Source: CALRWV02 sp943371965 (GTDB taxonomy: Bacteria; Bacteroidota; JABWAT01). Taken from it: DNA of 64,000 nucleotides. The notes beneath the pieces are model-generated. The model was not told where the DNA came from. It saw only the letters and a list, made by a program, of their open reading frames with translations, and searched no databases. Where the stretch lies: contig CALRWV020000005.1 in NCBI GenBank assembly GCA_943371965.1, forward strand, positions 124,001 through 188,000. The letters are read 5' to 3'. This document shows positions 17,387 through 25,465 of this stretch, in pieces (position 1 is the first letter of the stretch; each line of letters starts with the position of its first letter). The translations under genes and the position numbers were made by a program.

Positions 17387-18270
17387 GTATTTCCGCTCAA
17401 CGCCAACATAACAATTGCCCCGATTACCAAAGTTGTTCCCAGTAATTGCAACCCACCCATAGTTTCCCCAAGAAAAATCCAGGCGGTTACAATGGCAGAA
17501 ACGGGTTCGAAAGTTTGGATTATCATGACGGTGGAAGACGAAAGATATTTCAGTCCCAAAAAGAAAAAAATGTAGGGAAATAAAACGGAAACAAGGCTGA
17601 ACGCAATCAGTGAAAGCCACTCGTTTGAATTTAAATTCCAATTTACCCAGTTTGTTGGAGGATCGAAAAAACACCAGAAAATGGATGCGAACATCAAGGT
17701 AAAAACCAGGTTTTGCAATAAATCCGGATTTTGATCTTTACTGAAATAACGGCCAATGATTGCCATGGATGCATAACAAAGCGCTGACGAAAATCCGACC
17801 ACAACTGCCAGCCAACCTGCTTCAAATAATGCATCTGTTCCGGTCCCAATTGCAAAAAAACACCCGATAAGTGAAATGACAAGTGCAAGAATTTTTAAAC
17901 CTGTTACCGTTTCTTCTTTTCTGACCACACTGTAAATCATGACCAAAGCCGGTGCTGTGTATTGAATCAGAATTGCTGTTCCGACAGATGACAATTTTAT
18001 GGTTGAATAATAGGTGTAATTTGCACCTGCAACTCCAATTATTCCCGCCAGAATCCATCCGAATGATTTATCTTTTTTGAAAACAAGAGATTTCCGTTTG
18101 AAAATGAAAAGGGAAATGGCCAGAATTACAAAAGCGAAGGTTGCCCGGGTTTGAACTACTTGCATAACCTGAATATTTTGGGTGAACAGAAATTGGGCAA
18201 TGGTTCCGCTGATTCCCCAGCAAAAACCGGCAGAAAGAATGAATAGCAATCCTTTGGAAGAAGAAGACAT
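17344..18270 (-). CDS. EamA/DMT-superfamily transporter
   Basis: 308-residue inner-membrane protein with about ten hydrophobic helices arranged as two EamA halves. The first half opens FILSAGFCWGISGTIAQFLF; the second has a WLAVVVGFSSALCYASMAII stretch and ends in EPVSAIVTAWIFLGETMGG, the usual signature near the penultimate helix. Members export amino acids, nucleotides or other metabolites; the substrate cannot be assigned. The last 15 or so residues (NTLNTKRHEVNAKNH) are polar and encoded by a dispersed repeat, so the original stop codon was probably lost and replaced. Confidence 0.88.
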   Translation of the reverse strand: MSSSSKGLLFILSAGFCWGISGTIAQFLFTQNIQVMQVVQTRATFAFVILAISLFIFKRKSLVFKKDKSFGWILAGIIGVAGANYTYYSTIKLSSVGTAILIQYTAPALVMIYSVVRKEETVTGLKILALVISLIGCFFAIGTGTDALFEAGWLAVVVGFSSALCYASMAIIGRYFSKDQNPDLLQNLVFTLMFASIFWCFFDPPTNWVNWNLNSNEWLSLIAFSLVSVLFPYIFFFLGLKYLSSSTVMIIQTFEPVSAIVTAWIFLGETMGGLQLLGTTLVIGAIVMLALSGNTLNTKRHEVNAKNH

Positions 18271-18290
18271 AAATTTGATTTAAATAATAA

Positions 18291-18330
18291 ATTGTCATTC
18301 CGAATGAAAAAAGGAATCTCCCCGTTCATT
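18291..18330 (+). repeat. Dispersed repeat of the TGTCATTCCG...GGAATCTCC type
   Basis: The plus strand reads GTCATTCCGAATG, then AAGGAATCTCCCC. A second copy in reverse orientation lies at 36885-36928. Both are intergenic. Confidence 0.5.
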
Positions 18331-18499
18331 GAATTTCGGATTATTTGATTGAAACGTGAATCTTCAGTTGAGTATGTATTTAAGGAAAATTTTTGGATTG
18401 ACCAAAATACAATAAAAATGAGGAACAAAATTGAAGAATTGAGGGCGGGAAATCAAGAAATTCAGTCCCGAACAAACGGAACTGAATTAAAAAAGAAAA

Positions 18500-18757
18500 T
18501 TAAGCAGTAAGCTTATTTACATGAAGAGCCAACAAAGATTTCTTATTACCCGCATTTTTGTGGTGAATAATTCCTCTTTTTGCCAATTTATCGATTTCAG
18601 AATAAGCATCTGTCAATAATGAATCAGCCTGAGCTTTGGTTGTAGAATTAAGAACGCTTTTCATTATGGTTCTAACTCTGCTAACCTGTGATTTATTGGC
18701 TAATTGTCTCTTTGCGGTTTGTCTCATTCGCTTTTTAGCGGATTTATGATTTGGCAT
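18500..18757 (-). CDS. rpsT: 30S ribosomal protein S20
   Basis: 85-residue basic protein that binds 16S rRNA in the small subunit. The whole S20 pattern is present: MPNHKSAKKRMRQTAKRQ at the start, a helical middle and the conserved GIIHHKNAGNKKSLLA near the end. Length is normal. A strong Bacteroidota-type promoter sits upstream, and AGGAAAC precedes the start codon. It is a single-gene unit, as usual for rpsT. Confidence 0.97.
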   Translation of the reverse strand: MPNHKSAKKRMRQTAKRQLANKSQVSRVRTIMKSVLNSTTKAQADSLLTDAYSEIDKLAKRGIIHHKNAGNKKSLLALHVNKLTA

Positions 18758-18796
18758 GGTGTTTCCTGTTTCAGACTCTAAAAAATTTTAAGACTG

Positions 18797-18827
18797 CAAA
18801 GATAGCTGAACTATCGTATTGATGCAA
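18797..18827 (-). promoter_or_regulatory. Promoter of rpsT
   Basis: On the minus strand TTG (complement of 18825-18827) is followed after 20 nt by TATCTTTG (complement of 18797-18804), a full match to TAnnTTTG. The start codon is 40 nt downstream. Confidence 0.65.
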
Positions 18828-18841
18828 GAGTTTGGCGATTT

Positions 18842-20110
18842 TTAAAATCCTTTGAAAGTTAAGCTGAGAAAACTCAAACCTGAACCAGTAAAATTGAACA
18901 TTTCAGTTTTATATTTTACGTTATGATATTGTAATTCAATATGATCGATCACAAATTGAACTTCTGGCGATAAGTCAATTGATTCATTGATTAATTTAAA
19001 TAATCCTCTTGTTGTAATTGAAAAACCACTTGGAATCAGATTATTTCCATGATCCCATCCATAACCAACAAGATTTCCTCCTCTTAAATATAATGACTCG
19101 GCAAATCCAATTTCAAATGCCTTGATCATGTGAATATTTTCGTTGGACTTACCTAAAATAAAATTATCTATAATTTTAACATCGGAAGCAAAACTCTTGT
19201 AATATACTGAAGAGCTGCTGTCATTGTTTTCTTTATAACCTACCAAATAATCTATTACTTCTCTGTTTATTGTTGTTTCAAAAACATTGATTCTGCTTTT
19301 ACCCATTTGATAGTCAATTCCAAGTTTGAATGAATAGCCTAAACGTGCATTCCTTGGCATGGGGTCTCCCTGATTGGGATCATCAAAGTAAATTTCCTTC
19401 CCATAGTTCAGAAATGAGGAACCAAAAGTGAAATCAAAAACAGGAATTAAATTATCTCGGATTTCAATTTCATGGCCTAAGATTTTTTCTGAAATTGAAA
19501 TCAATGGAAAAATTGACTTGATGCCGAAATTATAAGTATTTACGGAAGCGTCCGTTGTTGGATTTCCGTCGGATTGAAAAAGGTTATTGCCGATTTTTGA
19601 ATAAAAATGAGTGATGGAAAATCCAAAACTTGTTTTTATCAAATAATTCAAACCGACGCCAATTGTAAACTGATTGTTTGTATTGAAAGTATTGAATTCT
19701 CCCAGGTTTTTTCCCATCTCATTTGAATAAGTATTGTAACCCTCATCAAATTTTGATCGCATGTAACCAACTGAAATAAATAAAGGTATATCATTGGTAA
19801 ACTCAGAAATGTTATAACTTGCGGAAAGCCCAAAAGAATATAATTTAAGATCAGGAGCATAGTAGGGAAACCAGTTTTTTTCATTTGTAAATGAAATCAG
19901 ATTAAAAGAATTTTGAAAATCGACTACGTTTGCCGGATTAAATTGCGGCATCATTGGATCGTAATTTGATGATAGTGATGATTGTGCCATCGCCATTGAA
20001 TTGGGTGAGGCAGGAATCATAAGCGATTCGCCTATAAAAGTTAATGTATGTTGCGCAAATAAAGATACAGCCGTTAAAACAAACGTAAATGTTAATATAA
20101 ATTTTTTCAT
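18842..20110 (-). CDS. Outer-membrane beta-barrel protein, PorV/PorQ-like
   Basis: 422 residues. Signal peptide about 1-20 (cleavage after SLFAQ). The mature part begins TLTFIGESLMIPASPNSMAM, with a PQFNPANVVDF motif similar to the NPA motif of PorV/PorQ and FadL-like barrels, followed by alternating amphipathic strands to the C-terminal phenylalanine (SLTFKGF), typical of outer-membrane barrels. The exact function is unknown. The frame is open to 20155, but ATG 20110 starts the signal peptide and is chosen. Divergent from the TRAP permease genes. Confidence 0.75.
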   Translation of the reverse strand: MKKFILTFTFVLTAVSLFAQHTLTFIGESLMIPASPNSMAMAQSSLSSNYDPMMPQFNPANVVDFQNSFNLISFTNEKNWFPYYAPDLKLYSFGLSASYNISEFTNDIPLFISVGYMRSKFDEGYNTYSNEMGKNLGEFNTFNTNNQFTIGVGLNYLIKTSFGFSITHFYSKIGNNLFQSDGNPTTDASVNTYNFGIKSIFPLISISEKILGHEIEIRDNLIPVFDFTFGSSFLNYGKEIYFDDPNQGDPMPRNARLGYSFKLGIDYQMGKSRINVFETTINREVIDYLVGYKENNDSSSSVYYKSFASDVKIIDNFILGKSNENIHMIKAFEIGFAESLYLRGGNLVGYGWDHGNNLIPSGFSITTRGLFKLINESIDLSPEVQFVIDHIELQYHNVKYKTEMFNFTGSGLSFLSLTFKGF

Positions 20111-20179
20111 GATCAGAGGATTCCTTTTATACTTGGGTTGAACAAAGTAACGCAATCTGTTAAACTAAATCAAGCCACT

Positions 20180-20211
20180 TTTGCGATGAACCAATCGGCT
20201 TCCTATTTTTA
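20180..20211 (+). promoter_or_regulatory. Candidate promoter of the TRAP permease operon
   Basis: TTTG at 20180-20183, 20 nt, then TATTTTTA at 20204-20211 (7 of 8 matches to TAnnTTTG). The start site would fall very close to the first ATG (20225), which favours the second ATG at 20234 as the true start. Confidence 0.5.
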
Positions 20212-20224
20212 AAACAAATCTTCA

Positions 20225-20746
20225 ATGGAGACAATGGTGGCAATTCTTACAAAATTTTCAACTTCAATCGATTCGATGAATGAAAAGATCGGTTTGGCAG
20301 TTTCATGGTTGACAACTGCTATGGTTCTTATCGTTTGTCTTGATGTAGTAACCCGATATTTTTTCAAATCGAGTTCAGTCGCCATTCAGGAATTGCAGTG
20401 GCATCTTTTTTCAATTGTTTTTTTATTGGCAGCTGCTTACACGCTGAAACATGACCGTCATGTTAGGGTTGATGTTTTTTACCACTCGATGACAGATAAA
20501 AACCGGGCAAGAGTTGATTTTATCGGACATCTGTTTTTTCTGATTCCGTTTTGTATGCTGATTATCTGGTCATCAAAGGATTTTGTTGTGAATTCGTTTA
20601 TGATCAATGAAACTTCCGGCGATCCCGGTGGACTTCCTTTCCGTTATATTCTGAAAGGGTGCATTCCGCTTGGATTTTTTCTTGTTATGCTGCAATCACT
20701 TTCACAGGCAATAAAATCCTATTTGAAAATAAGAGGTGAAAAGTGA
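20225..20746 (+). CDS. dctQ: TRAP transporter small permease DctQ
   Basis: 173 residues with four hydrophobic helices, the small membrane subunit of a tripartite ATP-independent periplasmic transporter. Typical features are LDVVTRYFFKSSSVAIQELQ at the end of helix 1 and HDRHVRVDVF between helices 2 and 3. The start is uncertain: ATG 20225 lacks a ribosome binding site, while the in-frame ATG at 20234 has GGAG just upstream and fits the promoter better. The stop overlaps the dctM start by 4 bases. The substrate-binding subunit DctP is not in the window. Confidence 0.88.
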   Translation: METMVAILTKFSTSIDSMNEKIGLAVSWLTTAMVLIVCLDVVTRYFFKSSSVAIQELQWHLFSIVFLLAAAYTLKHDRHVRVDVFYHSMTDKNRARVDFIGHLFFLIPFCMLIIWSSKDFVVNSFMINETSGDPGGLPFRYILKGCIPLGFFLVMLQSLSQAIKSYLKIRGEK

Positions 20747-22065
20747 TTATTGAATTAAGTCCGCTCATTATTTTTGTTGCCCTTTTTATTCTTTTGATGG
20801 TTGGTTTTCCTGTTGCATTTACATTGGGCGGAATTGCACTTTTCTTCGGATTGATCACCTTTGGTCCTGAATTTTTCCATTTGCTTCCACTCAGGATTTG
20901 GGGAGTGATGAATAATTATGTTCTCATATCCGTTCCGCTGTTTGTCTATATGGGCGTCATGCTAGAAAAATCAGGGATGGCCGAAGATTTATTGGAGACG
21001 ATGGCATTTCTATTTGGAAAATTAAAAGGTGGATTGGCGATCTCGGTTATATTGGTTGGAACCTTATTGGCGGCATCAACCGGAATTGTAGGAGCAACAG
21101 TTGTTACCATGGGATTGCTGAGTTTACCGACGATGCTGAAACGAGGATACAGTGTTGAACTTGCGACCGGAACTATTGCTGCATCAGGAACATTGGGACA
21201 AATTATCCCACCCAGTGTTGTTCTTGTCCTGTTAGGTTCAGTCATGAATGTTTCTATCGGCAGCATGTTTATGGGTGCGCTGATTCCTGGATTGATGCTC
21301 GTTGGTGCTTATTTGATCTGGATTGTAATTGTAACTTTCATCTGGCCGGAAACTGCACCTGCCATGCCGAAAGAAGAAGTTGCAGAATTTATGTCGAAGG
21401 GAGTTGGAAAGCGTTTATTGAGAGCATTGATTATGCCGCTTGTCCTTATTCTTTCCGTACTTGGAACCATATTCGCGGGAATTGCTTCTCCAACGGAAGC
21501 TGCTGCTGTTGGTGCGTTAGGAGCAACACTTCTAACACTTTCACAGGGAAAACTCAAACTTGATACTTTGAAATCTGTCATGAAGGAAACGACACACCTG
21601 ACAAGTATGGTTTTCATCATCCTTGTTGGCGCTACTGCGTTCGGTTTGGTTTTCCGCGGCATTGGCGGCGACCGGTACTTAACTCATTTGATTTTGGATG
21701 CGAATCTTGGACCACATGCTTTTCTTTTCATGGTTATGGTTGTCATTTTCATTGCAGGGTTTTTTATCGATTTTATTGAAATTACTTTTATCATTGTTCC
21801 AGTTGTAGCTCCCATTTTTGCAAAACTTGGAGTTGATCCGTTGTGGTTGGGAATCCTGATTGCAATGAATCTGCAAACATCTTTTCTAACACCTCCATTT
21901 GGATTCGCCTTATTTTATCTGAAAGGTGTTGCACCACCATCAGTGAAAACATTTGATATTTATAAAGGTGTTGTTCCTTTTATTATTATTCAGCTGATTG
22001 TTTTAGCACTGGTGGCATTTATTCCGGAAGTTGCAACTTGGCTTCCAAAAGTGACCGGAAATTAA
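20743..22065 (+). CDS. dctM: TRAP transporter large permease DctM
   Basis: 440-residue, 12-13-helix inner-membrane subunit that carries out sodium-coupled uptake of a carboxylate or related solute delivered by a DctP protein. Characteristic stretches are the GFPVAFTLGG opening, the ISVPLFVYMGVMLEKSG motif, and TGIVGATVVTMGLLSLP with ASGTLGQIIPPS. It starts with GTG, preceded by AGAGGTG, and overlaps dctQ. No DctP is next to it. The long form with large loops resembles the subgroup annotated for mannitol or chloroaromatic compounds, but the substrate remains open. Confidence 0.93.
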   Translation: MIIELSPLIIFVALFILLMVGFPVAFTLGGIALFFGLITFGPEFFHLLPLRIWGVMNNYVLISVPLFVYMGVMLEKSGMAEDLLETMAFLFGKLKGGLAISVILVGTLLAASTGIVGATVVTMGLLSLPTMLKRGYSVELATGTIAASGTLGQIIPPSVVLVLLGSVMNVSIGSMFMGALIPGLMLVGAYLIWIVIVTFIWPETAPAMPKEEVAEFMSKGVGKRLLRALIMPLVLILSVLGTIFAGIASPTEAAAVGALGATLLTLSQGKLKLDTLKSVMKETTHLTSMVFIILVGATAFGLVFRGIGGDRYLTHLILDANLGPHAFLFMVMVVIFIAGFFIDFIEITFIIVPVVAPIFAKLGVDPLWLGILIAMNLQTSFLTPPFGFALFYLKGVAPPSVKTFDIYKGVVPFIIIQLIVLALVAFIPEVATWLPKVTGN

Positions 22066-22073
22066 AATCCTTG

Positions 22074-22102
22074 GAGTGTTTGGATTGCCAATTCAAACAC
22101 TC
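22074..22102 (+). terminator. Terminator of the TRAP operon, overlapping the next promoter
   Basis: GAGTGTTTGGA (22074-22084) pairs with TTCAAACACTC (22092-22102) with one G-T pair and a 7-nt loop; TTATCTTT follows. Confidence 0.6.
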
Positions 22103-22111
22103 TTATCTTTG
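22079..22111 (+). promoter_or_regulatory. Promoter of the TonB-dependent receptor gene
   Basis: TTTG at 22079-22082, 21 nt, then TATCTTTG at 22104-22111, a full match to the Bacteroidota consensus. The -33 element lies within the left arm of the TRAP terminator. Confidence 0.65.
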
Positions 22112-22153
22112 TATAAATTTTGAACCCGACATAAAACCTGATTGAGGAGCCAC

Positions 22154-24751
22154 ATGAATAAAAGACTGATCAAATTTTTAACCTTTGCAATATTTCTGAT
22201 CGCATCAAATCCTGTTTTCAGCCAAACGGAAACCCCAAAAGATTCACTTCTGAATAAAAATTCTGTTTTAACCAAAAAAGAAATTCAGGCTTCTGCAAAA
22301 ACTGGTCTCTATTCGTTGTTATTAACACAACCGGGATTCATTCAAAACAAAAAGTCGATGACATTCAGGGGTTTAAGCTGGAATTATACCAAAATCGAAT
22401 TGGACGGACTTGATATCAAAGATCCATTTTCAGGCGAACTCGCATTTGATCCTGTTCTTCAAACTCTTGACAACATAACAATTAACGATGCTTTTGCTTC
22501 GGGAAAAGTCAGTTTGAATTCCAATCAGGATTATTCTGTGTTGCGTTCATCTGCAGGATATTTGTTTGATGGTTTTGATCCCGGTAAAAATACAAGAGGA
22601 ATGCAATCTGTTTATGCAACGGTCAGCGGACCGGTTTTAAATTGGCAATCTCTATCATTTGCCGCAACAGCAAAAAGGACTTTAAGTAAGTCATTGTGGT
22701 TGAATGGTGAGCCTGTTGCTGAGTTTTGGGATGGCGTGAATGTCAGAAATATTCCATTCACATACAGCGAATTCAATGCTCAGAACAATAGTTATAGCAC
22801 AATAAAATATGATACATCTGATGTTTCATATCCAGTTTACAGAAATGGCGCAGAAAAAGCACAGTATGATTTATCGGGACAATTAAAATACGAGAATGAG
22901 TTTTTTACACTAAAATATCAGGTTTTGGGTCAAACATCTTCAGGCAGAGAAGGAATAACTCCATCAAATATTTTTGCTTTTGAAAATAGACCCGAATTCA
23001 AACAAAATTCACAACTGCATCAATTATCGTTCACTCAAAAAATTACTGATCAGTTAAAGTATTCTGTTTCAGGTTCGTATTATTCAAAATATTTCACTTC
23101 TTACGATCCAGCTTTCAAAGATAATGTAATGGCTTACGGAGATCCTGATCAGAATTCAAATTATGTTTATGGCAATATTGGAAATATTTACAGAAAAAAG
23201 ACGAACAAATATTTTGCTGATTTTTATTTGCCGGGGAGTTGGGAATTAATTTCGGGATACGCAAAAAACAAACAAAATTATTTTGAGTTAACGGGAAATA
23301 TTCAATTTCAATTAAACTCAGAATTGAATTTTTCAGCGGGTTTCAAAAATCGGAATTATGAACTCAGAAATTTGAAATTCAATCCAATTCGGTTAAAACA
23401 AATTCAAAACAACTTTCAAAAAAGCATTGTAGATAACCCGGATTATTATAAATCAGACGATTTTCCCAAATATGCAGCAATTATTATAGGAGCTGACAAT
23501 TATGGATATGATGTTTTGGGAAATGAAACTGACGATGATTATGCAAAAAGCAGAAAACCAACAGATTTGACTATTTGGGGAAAAACTGAAATTAATTTTG
23601 ATGCAGTTAAATTAGAAGGATTAATTGGTCTTCAGAAACTGAATGTTGGAGGTATTAAATTGAAGCCTCAGATTACTTTGGGAAAATATGATTATTTAAA
23701 TAGAGATATTTTTTCAAATTCAGAAGATGAAAACAATATATTATTTGATTTTGGGCTGAAAGCTCCAATTTCTGAAGAGCTTTTCCTTTTTGGAAATATC
23801 AGCAAAGAAAATATTTTACCACCATTAGCAGAAAATAATACCGGTATTGCACTAATGTCCAAATTATTGGGTTTTGGGAATGCATTCAATAGTCCTATAC
23901 TCATTGATCCAAAATCAATTGAAGCCAGAACAATAAATATAGGAATGAGTTTTACTTTTGAAGAGTTGGTGTTTGCAAGTGGAAAGTTTTTTGTCAATGA
24001 TTTTAAAAATTTACCGAAAATCAGAATTGTATCTGCCAATAGTAATGGCCAAAACACTTCGTTTTATGGAATCATGCAAGAAGGTGATCAAGCTTACAAA
24101 GGGCTTGAAGGTCAAGTCAAAACTGCAAGGTGGAATTACCTTATGGCATCAGGAAAACTGAATTATTCTTTTGAATCAGATGGTGGTTCTGCATCAAGTT
24201 CGCAATTCAGGACTGTTTGGTCAAATTCTTCTGATTCCTACAATCCATCATCTCAATTCATTACTTCGGGTGGAGATGAATATCAGTATAATTTAGAATT
24301 GGATTTTCATGCAAATCAGGAACATGAATTTGTCGAGGCCATAAATGAATTTGGTTTCAATTTTTCCGTTCAGGGAAATTCAGGCTATTCTTATACTAGT
24401 ATTTCCTCATTTGGAAATTCGCAAGTCCCAACAGAAAAAATCGGCAGCTCAAAGACTCCAAACTTTATGACTTTCGATTTAAGCTGCGATTTGGGATTTT
24501 CATTCTATAACTTAAACGGAATGATATTTTTAAAAGTGGAAAACTTGGCAAATAAGAAAGTAGAGCTTGAACAAAATGGATATCAGTCTAACAATGGTTA
24601 TGTGTTTGAAGACGATCCAGCTTATAAACATCTGAATTATGAAGATGGACAAAAGTTTAAATCACTTTACAACGCTCTCGTCAATCAAAACCACCCCGAA
24701 TTTTTCGGTTCTCCAAGAACAGTAACATTTGGAGTGAAGTTGGATTTTTAA
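22154..24751 (+). CDS. TonB-dependent outer-membrane receptor
   Basis: 865 residues. Signal peptide about 1-24 (ending NPVFSQ), a plug domain at about 45-150 (LTQPGFIQNKKSMTFRG, then IELDGLDIKDPFSG) and a long barrel ending VTFGVKLDF with C-terminal phenylalanine. It takes up a large or scarce ligand across the outer membrane with energy from TonB-ExbBD. There is no SusD partner, no N-terminal carboxypeptidase-like domain and no FecR/sigma pair next to it, so the ligand is unknown. The ATG at 22154 is chosen because AGGAG lies 5 nt upstream. The preceding TRAP genes have their own terminator. Confidence 0.82.
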   Translation: MNKRLIKFLTFAIFLIASNPVFSQTETPKDSLLNKNSVLTKKEIQASAKTGLYSLLLTQPGFIQNKKSMTFRGLSWNYTKIELDGLDIKDPFSGELAFDPVLQTLDNITINDAFASGKVSLNSNQDYSVLRSSAGYLFDGFDPGKNTRGMQSVYATVSGPVLNWQSLSFAATAKRTLSKSLWLNGEPVAEFWDGVNVRNIPFTYSEFNAQNNSYSTIKYDTSDVSYPVYRNGAEKAQYDLSGQLKYENEFFTLKYQVLGQTSSGREGITPSNIFAFENRPEFKQNSQLHQLSFTQKITDQLKYSVSGSYYSKYFTSYDPAFKDNVMAYGDPDQNSNYVYGNIGNIYRKKTNKYFADFYLPGSWELISGYAKNKQNYFELTGNIQFQLNSELNFSAGFKNRNYELRNLKFNPIRLKQIQNNFQKSIVDNPDYYKSDDFPKYAAIIIGADNYGYDVLGNETDDDYAKSRKPTDLTIWGKTEINFDAVKLEGLIGLQKLNVGGIKLKPQITLGKYDYLNRDIFSNSEDENNILFDFGLKAPISEELFLFGNISKENILPPLAENNTGIALMSKLLGFGNAFNSPILIDPKSIEARTINIGMSFTFEELVFASGKFFVNDFKNLPKIRIVSANSNGQNTSFYGIMQEGDQAYKGLEGQVKTARWNYLMASGKLNYSFESDGGSASSSQFRTVWSNSSDSYNPSSQFITSGGDEYQYNLELDFHANQEHEFVEAINEFGFNFSVQGNSGYSYTSISSFGNSQVPTEKIGSSKTPNFMTFDLSCDLGFSFYNLNGMIFLKVENLANKKVELEQNGYQSNNGYVFEDDPAYKHLNYEDGQKFKSLYNALVNQNHPEFFGSPRTVTFGVKLDF

Positions 24752-24767
24752 GCACTGATATTTTCCG

Positions 24768-24775
24768 TATTTTTG
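24768..24775 (+). promoter_or_regulatory. Candidate -7 element for miaE
   Basis: TATTTTTG matches TAnnTTTG, 23 bases before the start codon. TTGG lies about 24 nt upstream, longer than the usual spacing. Confidence 0.35.
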
Positions 24776-24798
24776 CAGAATCATTAAAAGAACGTCAA

Positions 24799-25383
24799 AT
24801 GAAATTTTCCATCGATTTGCAAACTGAAACCAAACCTGAGTGGGTCACTCTGGTTTTGAACAATATCGAATTTTTTCTTCAGGATCATGCCAACTGTGAA
24901 CGGAAAGCATCTTCAATGATGATGAGTTTTGTTGCAAAATATCCAAACCGACTCGAAATAATTCCCGAGCTGATTGAAACTGCAATTGAAGAACTCGGTC
25001 ACTTTCAGGATGTTTACAAAATCATGGAAAGACGTGGAATTCCACTTCGTCAGGAGCTGGAACAGGATCATTATGTGAATCAGTTGAATGCATTGTGCAG
25101 AACTTCACCTGAAGAACGGTTTCTTGACCGTCTGCTGATTTCTTCGGTTGTTGAATGCCGTGGTGCTGAACGGTTTAAACTGGTTTATCAGGCGGTTGAA
25201 GATGAAGAACTGAAAAAATTCTATCACCGTTTGTGGGCTGCTGAAGCCAAACACGGAAATCTTTTTGTGAAAATGTCTTTGCTTTATTTTGATGAGAAAT
25301 TGGTTTACGACAGACTTCAGTTTTTTGTAAAAAAAGAAGCAGAAATTTTAAACAGCCTTGAATTGAAACCGGCTTTTCATTGA
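24799..25383 (+). CDS. miaE: tRNA-(ms2io6A)-hydroxylase MiaE
   Basis: 194 residues. Hydroxylates the isopentenyl group of ms2i6A37 in tRNAs that read UNN codons, using a non-haem di-iron centre and oxygen. The ferritin-like four-helix bundle carries the iron ligands: Glu34 (NCERKAS), Glu65 and His68 (EELGH), Glu119 (VVECRGAERF) and Glu149/His152 (EAKHGN), so the site is complete. It implies that the cell meets oxygen. miaA and miaB are not in the window. It faces the RelA-like gene convergently across 82 bp. Confidence 0.92.
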   Translation: MKFSIDLQTETKPEWVTLVLNNIEFFLQDHANCERKASSMMMSFVAKYPNRLEIIPELIETAIEELGHFQDVYKIMERRGIPLRQELEQDHYVNQLNALCRTSPEERFLDRLLISSVVECRGAERFKLVYQAVEDEELKKFYHRLWAAEAKHGNLFVKMSLLYFDEKLVYDRLQFFVKKEAEILNSLELKPAFH

Positions 25384-25465
25384 AGATAGGTTATTGGGTT
25401 ATTGGCTTTTTGGGTTTTCAAGTAATACTTTTTCTTTCTTCTTGTTCCTTTATCCCTGTTCCTTT

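Noticed and set aside
17822..18428. Extra minus-strand frames near the EamA gene
   Set aside because: They overlap the transporter gene in another frame or run into a dispersed repeat; no start signals.
20946..21662. Antisense frames of 106 and 117 codons in dctM
   Set aside because: They are the complement of conserved membrane segments and have no features of their own.
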